Shown here in pieces: positions 1 through 6,670 of a DNA stretch of 13,791 nucleotides. Below the pieces are notes generated by a model, which was not told the origin of the DNA, made no database searches, and was given only the letters and a program-made list of their open reading frames with translations. The translations under genes and the position numbers were made by a program. The number at the start of each line of letters is the position of its first letter. Positions within the stretch are counted from its first letter, which is position 1. Source of the DNA: an uncultured Chitinophagaceae bacterium (GTDB lineage: Bacteria > Bacteroidota > Bacteroidia > Chitinophagales > Chitinophagaceae); the NCBI GenBank assembly GCA_934502905.1, contig CAKSVK010000094.1:1-13791 (forward strand), written 5' to 3'.

Positions 1-23
1 TGGAAATAGAAAGACGAATTTAG

Positions 24-1148
24 TTAGTGCTGCTCCACCGCTTTAGCGGAGGTGCTTATAGGAAGAATTTTTGATGAAGAGATCTCGTTTTCATCATAAC
101 GTTTTACCACTTTAAGCTTGGGATTGCGCCTGTAATATACAAACGCAAAAGTCCCGAAAGCCAATGCTGCCAAAACGGGAATAACAATATTACTGCTGTA
201 AGATCTTAGGAAATAGGCAATCACAACAAAAGAAATGTTGGTCATAAGCAGTGTAAAACAAACTTTTTTATGGCTCATACCCCTGTCCAGCAGGATATGA
301 TGAATATGGTTCCTGTCCGGGCTGAAGGGAGAACGGCGGTTGAAGATCCTGATGGAGAATACCCGAACCGTATCGAATAAGGGAATAATAAGAATAGCAA
401 TGGCCAAGGCCGGTACGGCATTTACGGGATTAGCAATCACGGGGCTTCCTGCTACATTGATAAAATGAACCACCAGAATAGCATTTACCAGACCGATCAG
501 CAGCGACCCGGTATCACCCATGAATATCCGTGCAGGTGAACGGTTGAATATCAAAAAAGCCAGTAAGCTGCCGCTCATGGCAAATGCCAGCGCCGAATAT
601 TCTATGTGATTGATAGTATAAAAATATACGCCAAAAGTAAGCGTGGTAAAAATACCCAGCCCGGCTGCCAGCCCGTCTACCCCGTCAATAAGGTTGAATG
701 AATTGATAATCATCAATATTGTCAAATAAGTGAGAATCAGGCTTACAACTTCCGGTACCTCATTTACCCCCAGGAAACCATGCATGCTGTGAATGACAAC
801 TCCTCCTTTATAAATAACAATGAATGTAGCAATGATCTGCCCGATGATCTTCTTCATGGGTGTCAGTACCAGGATGTCATCTTTTATACCCAGAAAGAAG
901 ATGATCAGCGCCGCTGCAAAAAAATACTGAAAAGCAGGGTGGTCGGCAAGTGATATGCTGAGCAGACAGGAAAGGGTGAAACCGGCAAATATCCCTAACC
1001 CGCCTAAGGACGGTATGGGTGATGCATGCACCTTTCTGGCATTGGGAACATCGTATAGCTTCTTAATATTGGAGACATTAATAATAACCGGGATGGCCGT
1101 ATAGGTAATTACAAATGCCAGGATAATGGCTAATAAAATGATTTCCAT
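24..1148 (-). CDS. WecA/MraY-superfamily undecaprenyl-phosphate sugar-1-phosphate transferase
   Basis: This is a polytopic inner-membrane enzyme of the polyprenyl-phosphate N-acetylhexosamine-1-phosphate transferase family. The family moves a sugar-1-phosphate from a UDP-sugar to undecaprenyl phosphate, the first membrane step of O-antigen, capsule or other surface-glycan synthesis. Visible motifs, in order: PSLGG (residues 46-50), the Mg-binding pair D90-D91, NSFNLIDGVDG (149-159) with the conserved Asn/Asp residues, FMGDTGS (209-215), and the HIHH motif (281-284) in the cytoplasmic loop. HIHH marks WecA/TagO-type enzymes rather than MraY itself. The chain is almost continuously hydrophobic, with about ten or eleven membrane spans, and ends in a polar tail after about residue 345. 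Its 374-residue length is normal. The start fits a -7 element 20 bp upstream. The donor sugar (GlcNAc or another HexNAc) cannot be read from the sequence. It is divergent from the transketolase gene. Confidence 0.93.
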   Translation of the reverse strand: MEIILLAIILAFVITYTAIPVIINVSNIKKLYDVPNARKVHASPIPSLGGLGIFAGFTLSCLLSISLADHPAFQYFFAAALIIFFLGIKDDILVLTPMKKIIGQIIATFIVIYKGGVVIHSMHGFLGVNEVPEVVSLILTYLTILMIINSFNLIDGVDGLAAGLGIFTTLTFGVYFYTINHIEYSALAFAMSGSLLAFLIFNRSPARIFMGDTGSLLIGLVNAILVVHFINVAGSPVIANPVNAVPALAIAILIIPLFDTVRVFSIRIFNRRSPFSPDRNHIHHILLDRGMSHKKVCFTLLMTNISFVVIAYFLRSYSSNIVIPVLAALAFGTFAFVYYRRNPKLKVVKRYDENEISSSKILPISTSAKAVEQH

Positions 1149-1167
1149 CTGGTTATTTTTAAAAATG

Positions 1168-1175
1168 CAAATGTA
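1168..1175 (-). promoter_or_regulatory. Predicted -7 element of the WecA-like gene
   Basis: On the minus strand this reads TACATTTG, a perfect match to the Bacteroidota -7 consensus TAnnTTTG. It would put the transcript start near 1163-1165 and give a leader of about 16 bases before the ATG at 1148. I see no TTG -33 element at the expected distance, so the assignment rests on the -7 match and its position. Confidence 0.5.
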
Positions 1176-1288
1176 GAGTTTTTTTTTAAGTAAACATTAC
1201 ATATTATGATATTTGTATATTTTACTTGGTACTACTCTGTTTAAAAACGGTTGCCCAAAGCTATTATTATTAAAAAACAGCGTAAATT

Positions 1289-1318
1289 TTGTTCACAAAA
1301 CACAATACTTTAGCTTTG
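1289..1318 (+). promoter_or_regulatory. Predicted Bacteroidota promoter of the transketolase N-subunit gene
   Basis: A TTG at 1289-1291 (inside a TTTTG run) is followed after 19 bp by TAGCTTTG at 1311-1318, an exact match to the Bacteroidota -33/-7 arrangement. Transcription should begin near 1322-1326. This places the ATG at 1339 about 15 bases into the message and excludes the in-frame upstream ATG at 1213, which lies before the promoter. Confidence 0.7.
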
Positions 1319-1338
1319 AAATTTTAAGAAATATAATT

Positions 1339-2172
1339 ATGCCAGAATTAAAAGACATTGCTACTCAAATCAGAAGAGATATTGTAAGGATGGTGCACGA
1401 ATGCCAAAGTGGCCACCCCGGTGCATCTTTGGGATGTGCAGATTTTTTTACTGCCCTGTATTTTGATGTATTAAAACATGATACGAACTTTAATATGGAT
1501 GGAACGGGAGAAGATCTGTTCTTCCTTTCCAATGGACATATATCACCGGTTTGGTATGCTACCCTGGCCCGTTCAGGATACTTTCCGATAGACGAGCTGC
1601 ATACTTTCCGCAGGATCAATTCCCGCCTGCAGGGGCACCCTGCTACACATGAGCACCTGCCTGGTATAAGGGTGGCTTCAGGTTCTCTCGGACAGGGGCT
1701 GAGTGTGGCCATAGGTGCGGCCCTGGCCAAAAAGCTGAACAATGACAAAGGGCTGGTTTACACGCTGCATGGCGACGGAGAGCTGAATGAAGGACAAAAC
1801 TGGGAAGCCATTATGTTTGCCCCCCACCATAAAGTGGATAACCTGATCGCTACGGTAGACTGGAACGGGCAGCAGATAGATGGCCCTACCCAGAAAGTGC
1901 TGGATATGGGTGACTTGGGCAAAAAGTTTGAAGACTTTGGATGGACTGTTATCAGTATGAACGGTAATGATATGGACGATGTGGTGGCAACACTCAACAA
2001 AGCCAGACAACTGACCGGTAAAGGAAAGCCCGTAGCTATTATGATGCATACGGTGATGGGTAAAGGTGTTGACTTTATGGAAGGAGACCACGAGTGGCAT
2101 GGTATCGCCCCCAATGATGATCAATTGAAAAAAGCCTTGGAGCAACTGCCGGAAACACTGGGAGATTATTGA
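1339..2172 (+). CDS. Transketolase, N-terminal (thiamine diphosphate-binding) subunit
   Basis: This is the N-terminal half of a split transketolase, a pentose-phosphate-pathway enzyme that moves two-carbon ketol units between sugar phosphates with thiamine diphosphate. Family motifs are complete for this half: SGHPGASLG (residues 24-32) with His26, NGH (65-67), QGHP (98-101), SGSLGQGLS (114-122), and the diphosphate/Mg motif GDGELNEG (145-152) followed by the conserved Asn176. The protein has 277 residues and stops where the N-subunit normally stops. An upstream ATG in the same frame at 1213 would add 42 residues, but they show no family similarity and lie upstream of a clear promoter, so the start is set at 1339. 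A working enzyme needs the pyrimidine-binding C-terminal subunit, which is often the next gene. Here the next gene is trmB on the other strand. The 3' end overlaps trmB by 7 bp, tail to tail. Confidence 0.93.
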   Translation: MPELKDIATQIRRDIVRMVHECQSGHPGASLGCADFFTALYFDVLKHDTNFNMDGTGEDLFFLSNGHISPVWYATLARSGYFPIDELHTFRRINSRLQGHPATHEHLPGIRVASGSLGQGLSVAIGAALAKKLNNDKGLVYTLHGDGELNEGQNWEAIMFAPHHKVDNLIATVDWNGQQIDGPTQKVLDMGDLGKKFEDFGWTVISMNGNDMDDVVATLNKARQLTGKGKPVAIMMHTVMGKGVDFMEGDHEWHGIAPNDDQLKKALEQLPETLGDY

Positions 2173-2873
2173 TCAACCGCTGTTTCTTTAAGCAGCTCTT
2201 TCAGCATATTATCTTTTTCAGCAGGGAGTGCATTATCTATAGTAAATTTAAGATAATGCACTCTGTTGCTTTTGGCAATGTCAAGGCTCTCATAATAGGT
2301 TTTTATTTTCAGCTCTTCCGGGAGATGCGGCCTTTCATATACATTATCAGAAGCCTCCAATACGCGGAGGTTATACAGTTCTGCTACTTTAAGTGTAAAA
2401 TCATAGAGATCCGGAGAGTCGGTCTTCAGGTGAACAATACCGTTATCTGCAAGTATTTGCTGATAAAGCCTCAGAAAGCGGGGATGTGTTAATCTTTTTT
2501 TTGCCTTGGATAACCGCAGCTGCGGGTCCGGAAAGGTGATCCATATCTCGCTCACTTCGTTTTTATCAAAGTATTCGTGGATCCGTTCTATCTGGGTACG
2601 CAGGAAAGCTGCGTTGCCAATATTTCCCTCCAGGCACTTTTTAGCGCCGGCCCATATCCTGTTGCCCTTCAGATCCACCCCAATGAAATTCCTGTCCGGA
2701 TATAGCTGCGCCAACTGCACGGTATACTCCCCTTTGCCACAGGCTAATTCCAATGTGATCCTGTTATCGTTGCCAAAAAATGAATGCCAGTTTCCTGCCA
2801 TGTTCCCGGGAAATTGCAGCACGTTCCGGAAATGCTTTATTTCTTCAAACCTGATCAGTTTCTTGTGTCCCAT
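2166..2873 (-). CDS. trmB: tRNA (guanine-N7-)-methyltransferase TrmB
   Basis: TrmB methylates N7 of G46 in the variable loop of tRNAs, using S-adenosylmethionine in a Rossmann-fold cytosolic enzyme. The sequence shows the SAM-binding motif LELACGKG (residues 41-48), the acidic ribose-binding residue in FIGVD (D67), the signature WITFPDPQ (111-118), the basic segment KAKKRLTHPRF, and LKTDSPD (149-155), equivalent to the TD motif in other TrmB proteins. The commoner signature reads FPDPWPKxRHxKRR. The shorter FPDPQ...KKRLTHPRF form here appears, from memory, to be the usual Bacteroidota variant. The length of 235 residues is normal. The gene converges on the transketolase subunit and shares its last 7 bp. 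A 13-bp inverted repeat lies within the C-terminal coding part (2226-2263). Confidence 0.95.
   Translation of the reverse strand: MGHKKLIRFEEIKHFRNVLQFPGNMAGNWHSFFGNDNRITLELACGKGEYTVQLAQLYPDRNFIGVDLKGNRIWAGAKKCLEGNIGNAAFLRTQIERIHEYFDKNEVSEIWITFPDPQLRLSKAKKRLTHPRFLRLYQQILADNGIVHLKTDSPDLYDFTLKVAELYNLRVLEASDNVYERPHLPEELKIKTYYESLDIAKSNRVHYLKFTIDNALPAEKDNMLKELLKETAVDQ
2226..2263. repeat. 13-bp perfect inverted repeat inside the 3' end of trmB
   Basis: GAGTGCATTATCT (2226-2238) and its exact complement AGATAATGCACTC (2251-2263) are separated by 12 bases that include the palindrome TAAATTTA. The repeat lies in trmB codons for the segment around VHYLKFTIDNAL and starts 54 bp past the transketolase stop. 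It could fold in the trmB mRNA or stop transcripts arriving from the transketolase gene. There is no strong U-run after it on the plus strand, so a terminator role is only inferred. Confidence 0.6.
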
Positions 2874-2890
2874 TTGTTGTGATAATGCGG

Positions 2891-2898
2891 CAAAAATA
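2891..2898 (-). promoter_or_regulatory. Predicted -7 element of trmB
   Basis: On the minus strand this reads TATTTTTG, a perfect TAnnTTTG match. It predicts a start of transcription near 2887 and a leader of about 14 bases to the trmB ATG at 2873. No TTG is seen 19-20 bp upstream, so the -33 element is weak or absent. Confidence 0.5.
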
Positions 2899-2956
2899 GG
2901 GTAAATGACAGCAATTGTTTATTGCTTAAGTAACCAATACAATTCCGCTTTTATAC

Positions 2957-2989
2957 ATTTTGGATAAATCGTTCTGAATTTTGGACAAA
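2957..2989 (+). promoter_or_regulatory. Candidate AraC-family operator: two direct half-sites 21 bp apart
   Basis: ATTTTGGATAAA (2957-2968) and ATTTTGGACAAA (2978-2989) match at 11 of 12 positions and repeat with a 21-bp period, two helical turns. Monomers of AraC/XylS-family activators bind such tandem half-sites in the same orientation, with the proximal one touching the -35 (here -33) region. Here the proximal half ends 20 bp before the probable -7 element at 3010-3017. The likely ligand is the AraC-family protein encoded at 6671-7576, just past the operon; this pairing is inferred. Confidence 0.6.
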
Positions 2990-3009
2990 AATGTGCCGGA
3001 TCATGTTGC

Positions 3010-3017
3010 CAACTTTG
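3010..3017 (+). promoter_or_regulatory. Degenerate -7 element of the export operon
   Basis: CAACTTTG differs from TAnnTTTG only in its first base. It predicts transcription from about 3021-3023 and a leader of about 20 bases to the ATG at 3043. The expected -33 position (2988-2990) reads AAA rather than TTG. A poor -7 with no -33 fits a promoter that needs an activator. Confidence 0.4.
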
Positions 3018-3042
3018 CATCAACCTTTAAATGATGTAAGCA

Positions 3043-4404
3043 ATGAAAAAATTAATCCTGTCATGGATATTGCTGTTGGGCATTACACAAGTTCATGCAC
3101 AATTCTTTAACCGGGAGGTTAAGCAGCTCTACGATCAGGCTGTTGGCAAAAACGATACCCTGCAGTTGTATCACCTGCAGCAGCAGCAAACTGCCCTGGA
3201 TATGCAAACTGCCCGTTTCAGCTACCTGCCCAGGCTGGGCTTTACAGGCTCCTACACCCGGTTGAACGACGATATTGTTTTCCCGGAAAACCTGCAAACC
3301 GTGCTGATGGGTACGCAATCCCTGCTGATAAAGGAGAAATTGGGTCTGCCTTTTAACGGCGCCCTGCCCCCGGGTGTGGAGCTGCAGCCCGTAGACCCTA
3401 TCCAACGGAAAGATATTCTGAAAGCAAATGTGAATGCGCAATGGCTGCTATTCAGCGGCTTTAAGGTAAGCAACGGTGTAAAAGCATACCGGCACCAGCA
3501 GGAAGCTTACAACCACCTTACCGCCAGGCAGCAAACCAGGCTATGGCTGGATGTATCGGAAGTATACGACAAAATGGCCGTAGTGGCAGGTGCGGATGCC
3601 ATCATCCGTTCTTCGGAAAAAATTCTCGAAGAACAAACCCGGTTTGTAACAAAAGCCATTGAAAACGGGTTGGCGACGCCATTGGAAAGAAAACGGATTG
3701 AGCTGGCACAGCAAAAGCTGGACATGAAGAGAATGGAAAATCAAACCAATATGCAATTGCTGCAGCATAAAATGCACCAGTTAACCGGTGCTCCGGAAAC
3801 GGAACTGAAAAACCTGCATCCGGAACTGGTGCCTGCAGCATTTACGTTTGAGCCATCTCATAACAGGCAGCCGGAGTTGAAAGCCCTGGATGAAGGAATA
3901 GCTGCCACACATTATATGCAGAAAGCGGCACTTTCCGAGTACGTACCCAAGGTAGCTGCCTACGGGCAATACGAGCTGAGGGATAAGGACCTGTCCCTGC
4001 TGGATCCCCGGTGGTTTGCAGGCATTCGTCTGCAGTGGAACATTTTTGACGGACTGGCGGCCCGGAACAACGCCCAAAAAGCGGTATTGCAAAGACAGCA
4101 GCTGCAGGTGCGGAGAAAAGCCGCGGAAGACATGATACAGTTGGGCCAGGATAAGCTGCAGGAAGATTACCTGCTGGCAAATCAAAAGCTGAAGCTGAAA
4201 AAAGCAGAAATAAAATTAACGGAAGACACCTATGACTTTGTTGATAAGCAGTACCGGAACGGACTGGCAGGGCTAACTGATGTATTGAACGCCCTGAATG
4301 ATATTGAAAAAGCAAAGTTTGAATACCAGCAAGCCGTATACGATCAGCGACGGGCAGCATTGAGCGCTGCTGAGTTGAACGGCACCTTATTAAACAACCT
4401 TTAA
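3043..4404 (+). CDS. TolC-family outer membrane efflux protein
   Basis: This is the outer membrane channel of a tripartite exporter; trimers form a beta-barrel with a long alpha-helical tunnel across the periplasm. A signal peptide is clear: MKK, a hydrophobic core, then cleavage after VHA (residues 17-19), leaving Gln at the mature N-terminus. The mature chain shows the internal duplication of the family. The first half has the strand segment RLGFTGSYTRL and long helices rich in Gln, Ala and Leu. The second repeats the pattern with PKVAAYGQYEL, then WFAGIRLQWNIFDGLAARNNAQKA, the typical strand-turn-helix of outer membrane efflux proteins. The length of 453 residues is normal. It is first in the operon, 20 bp ahead of the adaptor gene, and probably activated through the tandem half-sites upstream. 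Its substrate is unknown. Confidence 0.93.
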   Translation: MKKLILSWILLLGITQVHAQFFNREVKQLYDQAVGKNDTLQLYHLQQQQTALDMQTARFSYLPRLGFTGSYTRLNDDIVFPENLQTVLMGTQSLLIKEKLGLPFNGALPPGVELQPVDPIQRKDILKANVNAQWLLFSGFKVSNGVKAYRHQQEAYNHLTARQQTRLWLDVSEVYDKMAVVAGADAIIRSSEKILEEQTRFVTKAIENGLATPLERKRIELAQQKLDMKRMENQTNMQLLQHKMHQLTGAPETELKNLHPELVPAAFTFEPSHNRQPELKALDEGIAATHYMQKAALSEYVPKVAAYGQYELRDKDLSLLDPRWFAGIRLQWNIFDGLAARNNAQKAVLQRQQLQVRRKAAEDMIQLGQDKLQEDYLLANQKLKLKKAEIKLTEDTYDFVDKQYRNGLAGLTDVLNALNDIEKAKFEYQQAVYDQRRAALSAAELNGTLLNNL

Positions 4405-4424
4405 GTACCTCAAAATAATTTACC

Positions 4425-5387
4425 ATGAAACGCTCTTATATATCTCTCATCATATTATCAGGCATCAGCCTGACTGCATGCAACAACAGGCAACAAACAC
4501 CGGCTGAGCCGGAAGGAAAAGTAAAGCTGGAAATGATCAGCGTGACTTCAAAAATTGCAGGACGCATAGAAAAGATCTTTGTACAGGAAGGTCAGCCCGT
4601 ACACAAGGGGGATACCCTTGCCATCATCCATGTTCCCGAGCTGGAAGCCAGGCTGGAACAGGCCGATGGCGCCATTACCAGTGCAGAAGGGCAGTTCCGG
4701 TTGGCCCGCAATGGCGCTACTACCGATCAGTTGCAACAGATCCAGAGCCAGCTCGATGCTGCCACTGCCCAGCTGGAATTCGCGCAGCAATCGTATGCCC
4801 GCATGGAGAACATGTTTAAGGATTCGCTGATCCCGGCACAAAAGTTTGACGAGGTAAAATCAAAATACCTTGCAGCGCAGGCACAGGTGAATGCTATTAA
4901 AGCAAAACAAAAAGAAGTGACCGGCGGCACCCGCCCCGAAACTATCAGCAGTGCCCGCGGGCAGGTGGAAAGAGCACTGGGCGCCCGTAAGGAAGTGCTG
5001 CAGGCCGTTAGTGAAACCATCATCATCGCGCCGGCGGATATGCTGGTGGAGTCCGTTACCCTGAAAGAGGGAGAACTGGCAACACCCGGATATCCTATTG
5101 TAAGCGGTTACCAGCAGGGAAACAGCTATTTCCGGTTCACCATCGGGGAAAAAGCTATCAATGCATACCCGTTGGGAAAAGAAGTGACCATCACGGTGCC
5201 GGGCACAGATAAAAATATGGCTGCAAAAATTTCGATGGTAAAGCAACTGCCGCGGTACGCAGATAATACCAGCACAGCGCCCAACAGGCAGATAGGGGAA
5301 GCCTTTTATGAGTTAAAAGTGATCCCCCTGCAATCATCCGATGCAGATGGCTTATACAATAACTCCACCGTTTTTCTGAAACCTTAA
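4425..5387 (+). CDS. HlyD/AcrA-type membrane fusion (periplasmic adaptor) lipoprotein
   Basis: The adaptor links the inner-membrane permease to the TolC-type channel. The N-terminus is a lipoprotein signal with lipobox LTAC, the acylated residue being Cys19, so the mature protein is lipid-anchored with its body in the periplasm. Residues of about 40-75 form the first half of the biotinyl-lipoyl-like domain (TSKIAGRIEKIFVQEGQPVHKGDTLAII). Residues of about 76-190 are a long heptad-rich helical hairpin that should dock on the channel. The second lipoyl half follows (IIIAPADMLVESVTLKEGELATPGYPIV), and the C-terminal part looks like the beta-barrel domain. At 320 residues it resembles the short adaptors paired with ABC-2 permeases rather than RND adaptors. 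It lies 20 bp after the channel gene and 9 bp before the permease gene. Confidence 0.92.
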   Translation: MKRSYISLIILSGISLTACNNRQQTPAEPEGKVKLEMISVTSKIAGRIEKIFVQEGQPVHKGDTLAIIHVPELEARLEQADGAITSAEGQFRLARNGATTDQLQQIQSQLDAATAQLEFAQQSYARMENMFKDSLIPAQKFDEVKSKYLAAQAQVNAIKAKQKEVTGGTRPETISSARGQVERALGARKEVLQAVSETIIIAPADMLVESVTLKEGELATPGYPIVSGYQQGNSYFRFTIGEKAINAYPLGKEVTITVPGTDKNMAAKISMVKQLPRYADNTSTAPNRQIGEAFYELKVIPLQSSDADGLYNNSTVFLKP

Positions 5388-5396
5388 TACCGCAAC

Positions 5397-6569
5397 ATGA
5401 AAAAGTTCATACAACTATTGAATACAGAATGGAGAAGAATATTCTCCAACAATGTGGTGATGATGATCTTCTTCGGGGCACCGTTGTTGTACGGGATCAT
5501 TACCATCAACATGTATAAGGCCGGGAAGGTGACCAAAATGGAAATTGTGGTGATCGACGAAGACAATACGCCCACCAGTGGCAAGATCATAGATGCGCTC
5601 AATGAAAACGAAAACCTTAGCATCGCCAAAGTGCAGTTCGGCGCAGGCGATATTGCCAGGGAAATGCCTTCCAAAGAATATGTGGCTGTCATCAGCTTAC
5701 CACAGGGGTTTGAAGCAGACATTATGCAGAAACGATATCCCGAAGTGATGGTAGACATTAATACTGCCAACCTGGTGACCGCTAACTTTGCCACCCGCGC
5801 CATACAAACCGTGCTGGGTACTATCAATGCCGGTATAGAAATAGAAGCGCTTAAAAAAACAGGGGTACCCACCTTTGCGGCAGCACAGCGGTTTGAGCCT
5901 TTTAAAGTGAACTATAACCGTTTTTACAACCCTGCCGGCAACTATATGAACCTGATGATCCCGGGTATCCTGGGCACTGTCATGCAGCAGGTAATCATGC
6001 TGGGACTGGCACTGGTGTTTGCCCGGGATTTTGAAGACGGTTATTTCGGGAAACTGGTAAAAGCAAGCAGCAACTCCCTGTACCATATTGTATTGAAAAT
6101 ATTACCTTTTGTGATCATGACCGCCTTTATGTGGCTCGTGGTGGGTTTATTTTACGTGGTATACGATATTGATATACCGGTATTTACCCCCGGCGTAGCA
6201 CTGCTGGTATCGGTGTTCAGCCTGGCATGTATATTGCTCGGCATGCTGTTTTCGGTTGCCGTGCCCAACCAGCTGAAGGCTACGGAGCTGCTGATGGTCA
6301 TTGCCACACCGTCCTTCCTGCTGAGCGGTTATACCTGGCCGTTACAAAGTATGCCGGGCTGGATCAGGGCTATCGCAGAATCGTTGCCTCTCACGCATTT
6401 TTTAGCCGGTTTCCGTAAGCTGTCGGTATACGGCGGGGAGATCAGCGATATCTATCCCCAACTGACTGCGCTTTCCATTACCTGTGTTGTTTGTCTGGCA
6501 GCCATGGCCATCATACTACAGCTGAAAATAAGAAGCTTTCGCGGTAAACTGTCTGTGGCAAAAGCATAG
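5397..6569 (+). CDS. ABC-2 type transporter permease
   Basis: This is an inner-membrane permease of the ABC-2 group that includes YbhR, YbhS and YhhJ. One membrane span (about residues 19-38) is followed by a periplasmic domain (about 40-180). A bundle of five or so spans comes next, beginning near YMNLMIPGILGTVMQQVIMLG, and includes the family signature PSFLLSGYTWPLQSMPGWIRAIAESLPLTHFLAGFRKL. The length of 390 residues is usual. Such permeases work with a cytosolic ATPase, but none of the three operon genes contains a Walker A motif. Many related operons carry two permeases; here there is one, and a terminator follows 17 bp after the stop. The ATPase, and possibly a second permease, must be encoded elsewhere, or this is a reduced system. 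Substrate unknown. Confidence 0.9.
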   Translation: MKKFIQLLNTEWRRIFSNNVVMMIFFGAPLLYGIITINMYKAGKVTKMEIVVIDEDNTPTSGKIIDALNENENLSIAKVQFGAGDIAREMPSKEYVAVISLPQGFEADIMQKRYPEVMVDINTANLVTANFATRAIQTVLGTINAGIEIEALKKTGVPTFAAAQRFEPFKVNYNRFYNPAGNYMNLMIPGILGTVMQQVIMLGLALVFARDFEDGYFGKLVKASSNSLYHIVLKILPFVIMTAFMWLVVGLFYVVYDIDIPVFTPGVALLVSVFSLACILLGMLFSVAVPNQLKATELLMVIATPSFLLSGYTWPLQSMPGWIRAIAESLPLTHFLAGFRKLSVYGGEISDIYPQLTALSITCVVCLAAMAIILQLKIRSFRGKLSVAKA

Positions 6570-6586
6570 GCAGTATTTAAAGGTTG

Positions 6587-6611
6587 AACCCCGGCTCGTC
6601 CGGGGTTTTTT
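6587..6611 (+). terminator. Intrinsic terminator of the export operon
   Basis: AACCCCGG (6587-6594) pairs perfectly with CCGGGGTT (6600-6607) across the 5-base loop CTCGT, and a run of six T (6606-6611) follows. It lies 17 bp past the permease stop and separates the operon from the AraC gene. Confidence 0.9.
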
Positions 6612-6660
6612 ATAGCCACGATCAAATGCTTAGGAAAGAAGGGTAATCATTTTTTATAAA

Positions 6661-6668
6661 TAGATTTG
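6661..6668 (+). promoter_or_regulatory. Possible -7 element of the AraC-family gene
   Basis: TAGATTTG is an exact match to TAnnTTTG, but it ends only 2 bp before the ATG at 6671. If used, transcription would begin at or just past that ATG. The message would then be leaderless, or translation would start at the next in-frame ATG (6731, residue 21). No TTG stands 19-20 bp upstream. Confidence 0.35.
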
Positions 6669-6670
6669 TT

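Noticed and set aside
1188..1227. AAGTAAA ... TTTACTT dyad between the WecA-like and transketolase genes
   Set aside because: Only 7 bp in very AT-rich sequence with a 26-bp gap; likely by chance.
1213..1338. N-terminal extension of the transketolase subunit from the ATG at 1213
   Set aside because: The 42 extra residues do not resemble transketolase, and a full -33/-7 promoter (1289-1318) lies inside the stretch, so it is upstream of the transcript start.
3842..4426. 194-residue open frame on the minus strand opposite the TolC-type gene
   Set aside because: Its composition is that of a shadow frame, with no motif and no promoter, and the plus-strand gene is clear.
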